Assembly (NCBI GenBank): GCA_033675265.1
Contig: JAUJYZ010000581.1
Location: 358,388-422,387, forward strand
Source of the DNA: Actinostola sp. cb2023
Taxonomy: Eukaryota > Cnidaria > Anthozoa > Actiniaria > Actinostolidae
DNA: 64,000 nucleotides
Reading direction: 5' to 3'
Below the pieces are notes generated by a model. The model was not told the origin of the DNA. It made no database searches and saw only the letters and a list, made by a program, of their open reading frames with translations. Of this stretch, positions 53,539 through 64,000 are shown piece by piece. Positions within the stretch are counted from its first letter, which is position 1; every line of letters begins with the position of its first letter. A program made the position numbers and the translations under genes.

Positions 53539-55762
53539 TCAGTTAGGACGAACTATACTTCTAAAGCACGGGAATAGTTTCCTAATCATTTTCCTATACG
53601 ACTTGCTGAACTGAACGTTTCTGTAGCTGTAAACTATAGGGTTGATTGCCGAGCTTATGTAACCCAACAACACCGAAACGTGATTAGCGTAAAGAATAAT
53701 GCGCAGATCTTGTATTGTGGTGAAACACTTGTGCTGGCATATGTTGGTAATGATGCTTATGGTAGAACGAGGTAGCCAGCAGCACAAGAACGCACCAACG
53801 ATGATAGCTATCGTGCGCGCGCCGCCTTTTTGTTTTTCACAAAGATCTTTCGTTTCTTAGTTAAATCTTCCATTGACCCAAATAAGCTGTTGACGGTTTC
53901 TTTAGACGCGGATATGTTGTTCTTGCTTGTGCGATCATCTGGGAGAGTAGACTGGAGAGTACACGTACTCTCGAGAGAATCGCGACTCCCCGATTTAGCT
54001 CTGTCTTCGTCAGTGATTCTCTTTCTTAGGTACTCTTGCATGGAGACGATGCCGGGATTTGCCGCGCCACGAGATTCATCCCGTGTAGATACTTCTGTCG
54101 TAGTTACTCCCATGTCGGAGATACCGTCCTGTTCATTCAATGGGGCAACTATGACATCATTACTCACATCAACTATCACAGGTTCGATCGCAGTCATACT
54201 TCCCGGGTTTGTGGAAACGTGTTCGTTGGGATCATTTTCCTTTTCGAAGGTCTGAGATTCTACACGACATTCTTCATCAGTCCGTGCTATGTCATGTTCT
54301 TCTTGATTTACTCCATCGGTCGGTACTGTGTCATGTTCTTCATTTTCCCCATAGGGGGGAGGGAGAGTGGGGAGAACTTTGGAACTTTCGTCAGACGTTC
54401 CTTTTCCTTGAACAAACAAGCCGTTTCGCCGATTTTCTTCTCTTTGCTCTGCTTCGAGTTCTTTGTTGTCAAAACCACACGAGTTTTCGTTCAGTTTTTT
54501 CATTTTCGATGTCCATGTCGTCTTGTCCTGAATTTTCCTTTTCCTTTTGCAGCTCGTGTTCTGATTTTCCGCCAGCATCATCAAGATCGCGGCAAATGTC
54601 GTCGTCGTTTTTCACTGATGTTTCATTTTCATTTTCTATGCTGTCATTTGTATGTTCTTGCTGTAGGTCGTCTTCTAGTTGCCTGTCCGCAGTTCCACTT
54701 GACGTAATTCTCTTCGGCGATTCAATTTCGACTTGTACTCCTTCAATTTGTCTCTCGTCGCTAGTAGTTTCGTGACCCTTTTCTCGGTCGGTCAAAGTAT
54801 CACAATTCGTTGTTACATTATCGTCTAGCGGCGGCTCTAATTCCTCGGTCATTGTCCCACTACGATTGTGTTTCGCCTCAATTTCCACAGCTACGTTTGT
54901 TTCTCCAGGCTGCACCATGTTCTTTATCCTTGCAGCGCCATTTTTACAAGAGCCGAAGTCATCTTTGCGACCCGTTTTGGTTGATTAATTCTTTGGATTT
55001 ATTTCTGAGACCATTTGCTTTCTGTGCCGGAGAGTTGGTGTCCGTAAATCTTAATTCGAGCGCACTGGTAGGCCTGAGGTATTGAGTTCTGGCAATCTGA
55101 TAGATTTTGTAATAAAGAAAACACATCGCTAGCATAGGGAGCCAGAAATTCAAGATCCCACTGAGGATTGAGTTGAGTGGCGTGACGTTGAATATACACT
55201 TTGCTATCAAGCAATTTCTTGGAATGTACAGCGTGTTCTCTTGGTACCTCCAGCCCATTTCTGGTAACAAGGCATACGACATGCACAAAATCCATAACAC
55301 TGCTATAGCTACCACTGCTCGCCTCTTAGTCATGAACGGTGACGCCTTGAATCGATCCCATGGGTTTTTCAACGTTTTGTAGCGATCGATGCTCAAAATG
55401 AAGAGATTCCACATGGATGTAGGCACGGTGATAAGGTAGGCAGTCGTCCAAACAATGCACAACACTTCACCGTGATACCACCAACCAAAGGTCACGAAGC
55501 TCTCCAAATCAAACGGCATTGAAAAACACGCAGTAGCGATGTCTGAGACGGCCAAAGATACGATGAAATACGAAGCCACGTTTTGTCGTAGGTTTGGGTT
55601 GATACAAACTGCAGCACAGACGAGAATGTTGCCAATAAGAGCTACTGCGATGACCAAGACGTACAGGACTACCATGCTGACGTTGTACGGAAACAAGTAC
55701 CAAACGTAAAGCGTCATTGGGATTCTGCAAGTATTCAATGTGGAATTGCTCGAGGAATTCAT
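53539..55762 (-). pseudogene. Class A GPCR, right-arm copy with frameshifts
   Basis: Mirror of 39141-41363, with the start at 55762 and the stop at 53539. It matches the intact copy through TM1 to TM5. Then come three frame-breaking differences: one extra T in the run at 54975-54978, one extra T at 54495-54500, and an extra GC in the GCGCGC run at about 53813-53822, just before TM6. One Asp codon is missing from the loop near 54160. Two of the three changes are one-base homopolymer expansions and the third is a dinucleotide repeat, so base-calling error is a real alternative to true pseudogenisation. TM6, CWLP, TM7 and NPIVY are still encoded in a separate frame at 53539-53787. Confidence 0.85.
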
Positions 55763-57764
55763 CTTCCTTTCCGCGGGTCGAGTGAGAGTATACAGCTCTT
55801 TCAGTGCGGATGTTTAAGGTAGTCGTCGTGATGAGCTATAGACGTGTATATCTGCTAATCAAAGAGAACACGTTCTATCAACCTACAGCAAGTATCCATG
55901 GATTTTAATCAGTTCTACAAAAACGTCCGCCAAACTGACATACGGTTTTGTCTTTCGATGGATAAAGCTAGACATATTTACCTTGGAACAACAGCTTTCC
56001 TAGTTAACGTAATAGATAGGGAATTCGTCCTCACGCAATTAGCGAGACACTCGCATGAACAGTATGATTGTACGAAACCAAAAACCACTAAAACTTAAAT
56101 GGCAAATACCTTTGTCCCTGGGATTAAACGTGACAGTGTGAATGACGACCCATCGGCAAACAAATTGTTATTCTACCAATTCTACGTTATGTCGTTCTAA
56201 AGCATTCAGTTGTTGTTCGTTGACAAACACGTATTGGCTTGTAGTACATATCGCGTGAATCATATCAACGATTAGATTACCTATATGACGGCACCGTGCT
56301 TAACCCTGACTAACCCGCTAGCTGGTAAATCGGTTTAGAATTCTCTGGAAGTCATAATTATGCAACGCGCGCGCGCGCACGTCCGACAGCCATTTTAAGG
56401 ACTTTTATCTTTAGTTTACCTACATATGCCCATAAGCAGTTTCTTTTTGTCTTTCCGTATCCAGACAGTCTTTTGTTAAAATCACCCAAGGACAGAGCTA
56501 GGCACACCGCAGACAGTGATATGCGCATGCGCGAGTGAACAAATTGAGCTGATTATCGCTCTTTCTAATCAAAATTGCTAAGACTCAAAGTTTCTAGCTT
56601 TTCGGCTTCAAGCAAGTTTTGATCTGCTATGTTATTCACACAGAATCTCTACATAATTTTCTCAGCTGAACGGGTAAACGTTGCCTCAAAATAGCATATG
56701 GCCATCAGCAAGGCGCCCGCTTGATTTCACCAATAAAAAAACAACCACACTGGCTCATTTGACACTGTATGTGAGTCAGAGCTCAATGTACTGATTCGAT
56801 TAAATAAATTAAGGAATTGAGTAGATCAAGACATTTTAAATATATATGTTCAAATGATACCCTACCTTAGCGCGCCCCAGGCTGCCTTACTAGGGGATAC
56901 TGCCATGTGTGGGTTATATAGATATGTACGTGCAGCCCGATAATATCATATTTTATTCATTCAAAAGATATCAAGTCTCGATTCTCGCAGTCGTTTTTAG
57001 GGTCATCACGCAACGTTCTTGTTCCTTTGGAAGAGTGCGTTGCGTGACGATGTGATCGACGGAAACCAACATTTTATTCCTGAATTGGTTTCGACGTCAG
57101 AAACTGCGATCAGTCCCTTTTCTCCCTCCAGACTCGACTGAATGAGAGCAAAATAATACCAGACGCGCAAGGAAAAGAGGGACAGTTCACAGTCTACACC
57201 CGTTGCACTTGCGTGAACTGCGCCTCGAGCAACTCTTACGCTTCTCTCGTCCCGTTTCCAATGGAAATCGCTCATATCAGAAGTACATACGCTAGCTGTT
57301 ACGCTAAGCGGATTTTTTAGTCAAAATAAAAAAAGTGTACCCAAATTAAAGATCGAATATTTTATTTTATGGTGAAAAAGCAAAATATGGTACCCAATTT
57401 AAGGATCTGGAGGTTCAAAAACCATACTCTATTCGGGGGCACGCACATACCTATATAGCATATATATGGGAGTACCCCCCTCCGGGTCTCTCGTGCTCTC
57501 CCAAATTCCCAAGTGCACCATAACTCGATGGACGCACGCTAAGCGTTGACCATTCCTTAAACATTGCTGATCCTATATTTTTGATAAAAACAAGTTCATA
57601 TCAACGGCTCAGAAACACTTCTTTATCTCTACTATCGACCCACTGAGCGTTATCAGAAGAACCGGTAGTTGAATCAGCGAACTGGTGATGGCATGTGAAT
57701 ATACCTTAAATATGATAAGAGAAAGGCTTGTGTCTTGTGATAACAGCATTCATTCTTATACACC

Positions 57765-58090
57765 AAATTGCAGAATTAATCGTTGTCGGGTTCAAAATCA
57801 TAGAACATAGAAGCTAAGACCGCAAAGGTTACCTGGGAAAGCGGTAAATGAGTCAAATAACGTCGCTTCATGCAATTCTTCGTAATTTATTTCCCGAATA
57901 TGTGTAGAAATTTGCTTTATAGAGAGATCATATTTCTTTCAATAAATTCAAACACCAAAATTTTCCTCTGACTACATGAAACTTAGCCGCTGACTTACCG
58001 CTTACCCATCATCCTAGCGGTCTCTGCTTCAGTATATTATGTTCTATGATTTTGAACCCGACAACGATTCTTCAATTTTAATTAGTGTAT
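57765..58090. mobile_element. MITE with AATCGTTGTCGGGTTC ends (right arm)
   Basis: Mirror of 36795-37115, with both TIRs intact. Confidence 0.8.
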
Positions 58091-58153
58091 ATATACAGCT
58101 ATTTCAAAAAACGTTGGCTTGTGAATCGGCTGAATACCGAATAGTGCACGGCA

Positions 58154-58298
58154 GCATTGTATGTCAGTATATTTAGTATATCAGCTCCAATATAGCGAGG
58201 AAACAACTGCTGATATATTTAAAATATATCAAAGTATATCAGCAGTTGTTTCCTCCCTATATTGGAGCTGATATACTAAATATACTGACATACAATGC
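58154..58298. mobile_element. 145-bp near-perfect hairpin, rearranged in the left arm
   Basis: The arms start GCATTGTATGTCAGTATATT and pair over about 65 bp, with the centre TATTTAAAATATA. The left-arm counterpart (about 36420-36690) keeps pieces of both arms, but its middle is replaced by unrelated AT-rich sequence, so the two arms differ in structure here. Confidence 0.8.
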
Positions 58299-58904
58299 AT
58301 TTCGGTCTTGGAATGCACTATTCGGTATTCAGTATTCACAAGACAACGTTTTTTGAAATAGCTAGCTGTACACACAGTTCGTAGACAAGCTTTCCTTGAT
58401 CCTTGGGGACTAGATTACAGCTCGATTCAGTACTGATTGTGCCGATATGGCGCGAGGTCATTAAAAACTGTTATAATGCGAGCAGTTACAATGATAAGAT
58501 ATACAGATCACGGGCTTGACGATATAGTGCTGCACAAAGATAACTTACTGCTGAAAGATCCTCCCCATCACTGCTGAAAATACATTAATCTTCACAATAA
58601 TCTTTCTACAAAGCGTCGGTGCGCACATCTGATTATAAGGAAGCGTGCTCTATGTTAATATATATAATAATATACATGAAAAAAAATACTCGACACTGAT
58701 TGGCTTAGAGCAGTGCAGTTGAAAAGTAATTTGCACTGCAGTGCAAATTATACTTGCACTGCAGTGCAAATTACTTTTTTTCATGGATATTATTAATTGG
58801 TAATCAATACGATTTGTCGTTGAATTTGGAATAATTTGCACTCGTGTGTTTTTCAAAGAGCTCAAATCGCCCTACGGGCTCGTGCAATTTTGATACTCTC
58901 TACG

Positions 58905-59046
58905 TAATTACGGTACGGTTCGTGCAAGCATTGGTTTTGCGCGCTGTGAATTGGTTGAATATTATAGATAACTCAGTTCGATCCCGTACCGTGACCGTAA
59001 CTCCGTGCCATAGGTTTCCCACTCATACGAAATTAAAACGACTCTA
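58905..59046. mobile_element. MITE of the ATAGAGTCGTTTT family (right arm)
   Basis: Mirror of 35702-35860. Confidence 0.65.
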
Positions 59047-59449
59047 TGTCCCACTACCGGCAGTATGTCATGCGGATCTTATAATTAAAGTAAGTTGCAT
59101 GATCTAAAGTGTGCATTTTAGATCGTAGTATAGCTAAAAAAACTTATAATTTTAACATGAAGAGCTCGTCGGGTAATTCTTTGAAACTAATTTGTACTTC
59201 CCTTTTATCATTCCTCTTCATCTTTGAGTGAAATGTTCTGTAAAATTCTGGCTTTTCAAGCTAGGGAGGCTAGAGACACAACTGACTACCCCCTCTCCTC
59301 CCCTCCCTGGGCTGCAGCCACGCAGGCTGTATACCATGCGCCTAGTCATGAGAATGTTTTGACGGAGGTGGACGTTGACTTTGGTGAAATTAAAATAAAA
59401 CAAATTACTTTTCTAACGTGTCAATCGATCTTGTAGCATGACTGCTAAT

Positions 59450-59747
59450 TGGGGACACGACTCTCACACTCACTCCTTACTATTCATTCATTCACTACAT
59501 TCTATATTCTCAGATCAGTACACCTGCCAACACTCATCTCACTAGTTCGGGGTTTTTTTTAAATGAGGGAGGAAAGCCGGAGTACCCGGAGAAAAACCCT
59601 CGAAGCAAGGGAGAGAACGAACTGACAAACTAGTCAACTCACATGAAGCGCCAGGTCCAGGAATTGAACCAGGCACCACCGGCGGTGCATGAGAGGCGAG
59701 TGCTCCCATGCACAAGCTAAGGGTCACTCGGCCACCCGGCCTTGCTC
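59450..59747 (-). mobile_element. tRNA-derived SINE (right arm)
   Basis: Mirror of 34998-35295. The A and B boxes are preserved in reverse complement (CACTCGGCCA and GGAATTGAACC). Confidence 0.8.
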
Positions 59748-62713
59748 CCCAAGGGTGCAAGGAAACTGACGTAGGACTTTAACTCTCTGTTCCCCATGAC
59801 TTCAGATTTTGCGAGGTAAACTTGTTATAAGGAATCAGTATGTCAGCGATATTAATATGCTGTACACCAAGGGCCGGTGTGACTAATCATGTTTTTCTTA
59901 CCTTACAAAGTGATATATTGGCCCAGGAGTGCCAGTACCAAGTACATCGAGTACTACACAGTCGTGCAAGACGCCATATTTGTCTCGGCAATAGAATTGC
60001 CTGTATACGATAAGCTGTTGTACGTACGTTACAACATGTACATTGACAACTTACTACCTGCCTTTAAGCTTTTGATATATCGACTCTCCTGAGATATCAA
60101 ACGTCAACGTACGTCAGTGGCTCGTATTTGTAAAGGAGCAGTGGAATAGTGACTGACAATTAATATATTTACGTCAGAGTTCAGTTGTAATAAAGCAACC
60201 CTCGCAATTATATCTTGGTAAATTCTGATATTCAATCAAAGACTTGGCGATCGAGGATTGGTCTCAGATCTTTGTTAGTCTCTAGACTGATCCCATCCAT
60301 CTACACAAGTTTAATTCACAAAGGTTTCCCATAACGTGAATGGATGGTCAGTAGCGGTGCACACAGCATAACTGGGATCAGTTCACTCTTTCTCGAATCG
60401 ACCAAAAACCCTTTCCTCCTCCCGTTGACACAGCTGTTACCAACCCGTATATTGGCGCATGTTTTTGGATATTAATTTTGTATAGTTGCATTTTAGTGCC
60501 ATTCCGAGTCACTGTTTGTTCTCGATAAATATACACACTTATTATTGATCTTTTGATCTGCCCGTGCATCGTTATTTATAGTTAGGGCTTAGTTGTCTTA
60601 ATTGTACTTTATTGTTGGCTTAGTTATTCAGTTAATCCCTCGATCGTTCTTTGTTCTACTGTCTAGAGTGTGACGTCACGAAGTGCGTTCATAACGTTAC
60701 GAACCGCGCGCCTAAAATACAGTGATATGATCACAAGGACAAATATACATGTATATTCAACCGGTCATATATAATTGTTTTATTATCGGTAGACAACCAC
60801 TGGATTGTGAGAAATATAACGTTTGTTCTTATTTTTAGTTCGGCAAAACCGATCTGCCATTGTTGAAAATCTCCAACTTTCTCTACTCGTGGTAGTATGA
60901 GCTGATAGCCTACCAGTAGACTGTAGCCAATCAGAGCGCGGGCTTGCTCATATCCAGTGGTTGTCTATATTGAGATAACACCTGCTATATTTACCGATTC
61001 CCGTGAAATATGGCGTGTAAACTTCTTTCTTGATGTTCTAATCGAAATTGGCAACCCAAAAATGATACCGCAACAATTATTTTTAATGACGTCATCACTT
61101 TAGTACTGTATTAGTTTCTTTTGAGCCCCCATTTGGTACATGGTGTATTGTGATGTTAATATATTCTGACGTCATCTACTGTAGAAGACGTCACAGTCAC
61201 AATGACGTACCGTTTTCGTTAGCGCTGAGAACACTAGTTCAGATTGAGTCCATAGCGACCAGTGTAAGCAGATTCATCCTTGCCAAATATCGTTTACTCC
61301 GTGAGTCTACGTACCGAGAGCGGTCCTTTCCTGATCCAACGTGAGCGGGAGACACGCCTATGGCCGGTGTACCCATTTTGCGGTCGCCGTTCGTTGATCC
61401 TACGACCGATCAGTCCTACGAGGTGTTAGGACACTACGTACCATTGAAAAATGCTAGTAGTGAGAACTTGTAATCAACACTAGATGAACAGTAGATAATA
61501 AATCGAGACAATGCAGGATTAAAGGAGAAAGGTTAACATATGTAGAAGTAGTTCCGACTATACGTTCAAACACATGTACCGACTTTTGACTAATTGCTGT
61601 GGAAAGGTTTCAGTTAAAAATGATAGAAATAGAAAATGAATTTAAAACTTTTACGAAATTTAGCATTTTAACACAAGCATGCATAATCACATTGAGTGAA
61701 GCACAAGAGAATGTTTCCATCATTTCTTGTGCATACGCAATTGCAAGCGTATGCTGCGATCCTTCCCATGGTTGTCACGGGAATTAAAACCAGCTGTTTT
61801 GCTCACAAGAATGTTGCTGAACGATATTTCTATTGCCAGAACCGCATGGTAATATACATATATATTTGAAAATAATTATATATTGTGTCCAACACTGACT
61901 GCATGAGTAAACATACATGTAAGAAGAAAACACTTAATTTCATTTTAACTTTCAATTTCCGAATATTGGAGTATTATTAAAATATATATTTGCGCTATAT
62001 ATAGTCATTCTCAAGAACATTTATACATATATACTGTAAGTACAAAACTGCAGGTTTTTGACCTATGACAATGCTTAATTGTGGGATGTTTGTAAAACTA
62101 TATTTTCATCATTACTCATACGATTAGCAAAATGTATACAAAAAATCCGAACATTTTGAACAAAAAAATATATTTTAAAAAATATATTTTTGAATTTGGT
62201 ACTGACTAAAATTTTCATGACATGGCAAATTTTATATAAACCAATAAATATATATTTGCTTTTGTTCGTATGTTCGGATTTCTTGTGTCAACCTTGTTTA
62301 TTGTATAAGGTATATGAATAAAAATGTCATCAGCATCCCATAATAGTAAGCATTGTTATAGGCCAAAAACCTACATTTTGTACTTACAGTATATATGTAT
62401 AAATGTATATTTGAAAGCGGACAACCTTCTTGAGAATGACTATAAACATTAAAATATTATTAGTTAGTTGCTGATTCTCAATTTTCGTTCTCTACTGAAC
62501 TAGTTCCATTTCCACCTAAATGTTTTTGTCCCGCCTGATATATATATTAGGAGGGTTGGTGTTAATTCAGTTCATTCAGCCAGTTTTAAGATTTATTCCA
62601 CGTATGTTATTCATAGTTCTCACTGTCGTTTATACATGTTTCCATCTCAACCAGACCAGTCATGCTATTCGCTACAGTTGCCGGTTCTAAACGTTATATA
62701 TTTCTACAAAAGT
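59748..62713. other. Mirror of the gene-poor interval 32.0-35.0 kb
   Basis: AT-rich sequence with the dispersed repeat around 60800-60955 and the mirrored possible exon near 61190-61340 (plus strand). No secure gene. Confidence 0.5.
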
Positions 62714-63584
62714 TTATTGATTTTTGGACGTCTTTTTTTGACCATTTGTTGGATTAGCCTTATGTAAGACAGTGCCGCATGTTGGCTTCTTCTTGATTAA
62801 TCCCCCAGTAGATCGAATGTAACATCTAGCCACGAGATACAAGCAGTGGTTATCGTACGTTACGTGCACTATCTGCGATCCCTTAAGCTTCTGTACGGCA
62901 CAGACTGGAAAAAATGGCTTTCTTTTGCATTCCTTGGATGAAGGACAGGCCATTGCATCTGTTTATAGAAAGATGGACAAATAAACACACATTTTATAAT
63001 GCGGTGGACTGACACGATGCAAAGTTGCGCACAATTGCTGGTTTAATTGCATGTGACGTCATGGCGGCCATGTTGGTGCCAGATAACAAAGCATTCCTCA
63101 TTTGTTTCTCTTGTTTTGTACCACCAGCATGGCCGCTGCGTAATCATAGAGTCTTTTTTTTTTTCTTTTTCGTACGAGTGGGAAATCTACGCTACCGTGA
63201 CACTCAAATGGCTTCCTTTCTGAACCAATCAAAAAGCGTGCAGATGCATCTCATCCAATCAAACTCTTTCAGTACGGCACAGCACGGTGCCATAACTTTT
63301 CCACTCGTAAACGACAATCACTAGTGATGGCGTACAGTATATATCCACTTCAATCTGCATATGTTGTGTGCGATGTTGTAAAAACTGGCACTGATTGCAG
63401 TGCAATATGTACACTACCATGCAGGGGAATAACGGCCATGGACAGTGGATGCTATGCAGCTCTTTCCGCCCAAAACCACATGCAACAAATGCTAATGGAT
63501 CTTGCAATCTTACCGCTGAAAACTACTATCGTGGATAATAACAAGAGCCCCAAACAATGTAATAACGATAAGACGTACTGCCAT
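62714..63584 (-). pseudogene. Kazal-like small secreted gene, right-arm copy with frame conflict
   Basis: Exon 2 (62714-62958) keeps the Kazal cysteine layout and uses the CAG acceptor next to 62958, giving DAMACPSSKEC in phase 1. Exon 1 (63514-63584) is 71 bp against 70 in the left arm, because of three single-base indels, and so ends in phase 2. Exons 1 and 2 therefore do not join in frame as written. The C-terminal tail also diverges after an A-run indel. It may be a real pseudogene, or sequence error in a functional copy. Confidence 0.55.
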
Positions 63585-63989
63585 CCCGTTTGCCGTTGAC
63601 GTTTGTTAGACGTCGTCTATGACGTCACTACGTAAACTATTAAATGCATCTAACACTGAGAATAACCGAATTTAAAAAAATTATGACTAGAATCACTAGA
63701 TTCCATGTATTAATTGTTACATAGGACGTTAGATAAAGCCCTCTGTAAGCATGAAGCCATCGCCAATAATGGAGTTTTTAAAACATTTTTTTAGAACATC
63801 TGATTTTTTACTGAAAAGAGCTTGGGTTTTACCTGTGGTGTAGCCGAGGTACTGGGGCGAGAAGCGCATGGAGAAAAAAAAACATGGCGGACGAAGTCGC
63901 CTTTTTGCTGTCAGCCATGGAATTATCGCAAATAGCTTGATTATTGAGCTAGTATTTTTTGATTCTACAGCCTCCAACCCAACAAAGCA
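63585..63989. promoter_or_regulatory. Mirrored divergent 5' region
   Basis: Counterpart of 30717-31113 between the second Kazal-like copy and the second TFIP11 start. It keeps the GACGTC-rich block (about 63608-63627). Confidence 0.4.
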
Positions 63990-64000
63990 ATGGCTGAAGA
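63990..64000 (+). CDS. TFIP11: Second TFIP11 copy, first codons only
   Basis: ATGGCTGAAGA at the window end is identical to the TFIP11 start on the minus strand at 30716 (MAEE). The gene continues beyond the window, if the palindrome does. Confidence 0.75.

Larger units (their letters stand above)
47554..64000. repeat. Right arm of the >16-kb inverted repeat (truncated by window end)
   Basis: Reverse complement of 30700-46919. It differs by scattered substitutions, many single-base homopolymer indels, and larger events: 439 bp extra at about 48396-48835, and about 130 bp less around 58140-58330. It ends with the first codons of a second TFIP11 copy. Confidence 0.98.

Noticed and set aside
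53808..54775. Antisense ORFs rich in Phe/Ser opposite the GPCR loop, also at 40127-41203
   Set aside because: They are shadows of the Glu/Lys-rich loop read on the other strand.

Overview
This is an intron-rich, AT-leaning eukaryotic nuclear window full of short inverted-repeat transposons, microsatellites and minisatellites. The two conserved genes are animal orthologues (DPY19-like and TFIP11) with many small exons. Together with a tRNA-derived SINE, MULE- and mariner-like MITEs and an atypical class A GPCR, this suggests a marine invertebrate, most likely a cnidarian such as a coral or anemone. The phylum is inferred from the overall look of the genes and repeats and is not proven.

Layout. 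Positions 1-8740 (+) hold the 3' half of a DPY19-like C-mannosyltransferase gene in ten exons, entering from the left edge. After a gene-poor gap full of MITEs, a complete TFIP11 gene (27 coding exons, 829 aa, minus strand) fills 12477-30716. The two genes converge tail to tail. From about 30.7 kb to the right edge the window is one very large inverted repeat: left arm about 30.70-46.92 kb, right arm 47.55-64.00 kb, and a 634-bp single-copy spacer at 46920-47553. The right arm runs off the window just as a second TFIP11 copy begins (its ATG is at 63990). Each arm carries a small secreted Kazal-like gene next to the TFIP11 start, a long gene-free stretch with a SINE and MITEs, a single-exon class A GPCR, an approximately 1.2-kb minisatellite, and the 3' end of an unidentified gene near the axis.

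The arms are similar but not identical. The GPCR is intact on the left and frameshifted on the right. The unidentified gene has a complete exon series on the right but lacks an internal exon on the left, through a 439-bp deletion. The Kazal-like gene reads cleanly on the left only. The palindrome may be a real inverted duplication, or two haplotypes (or a fold-back read) joined head to head by the assembler. The axis lies inside a TIR element whose flanks are mirror images rather than a target-site duplication.

The second striking pattern is that four tandem-repeat tracts in the two conserved genes include the 3' end of a coding exon: one in DPY19L and three in TFIP11. Three of these also copy the splice donor, leaving rows of decoy 5' splice sites inside introns. 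The fourth repeats the last codons and the stop.
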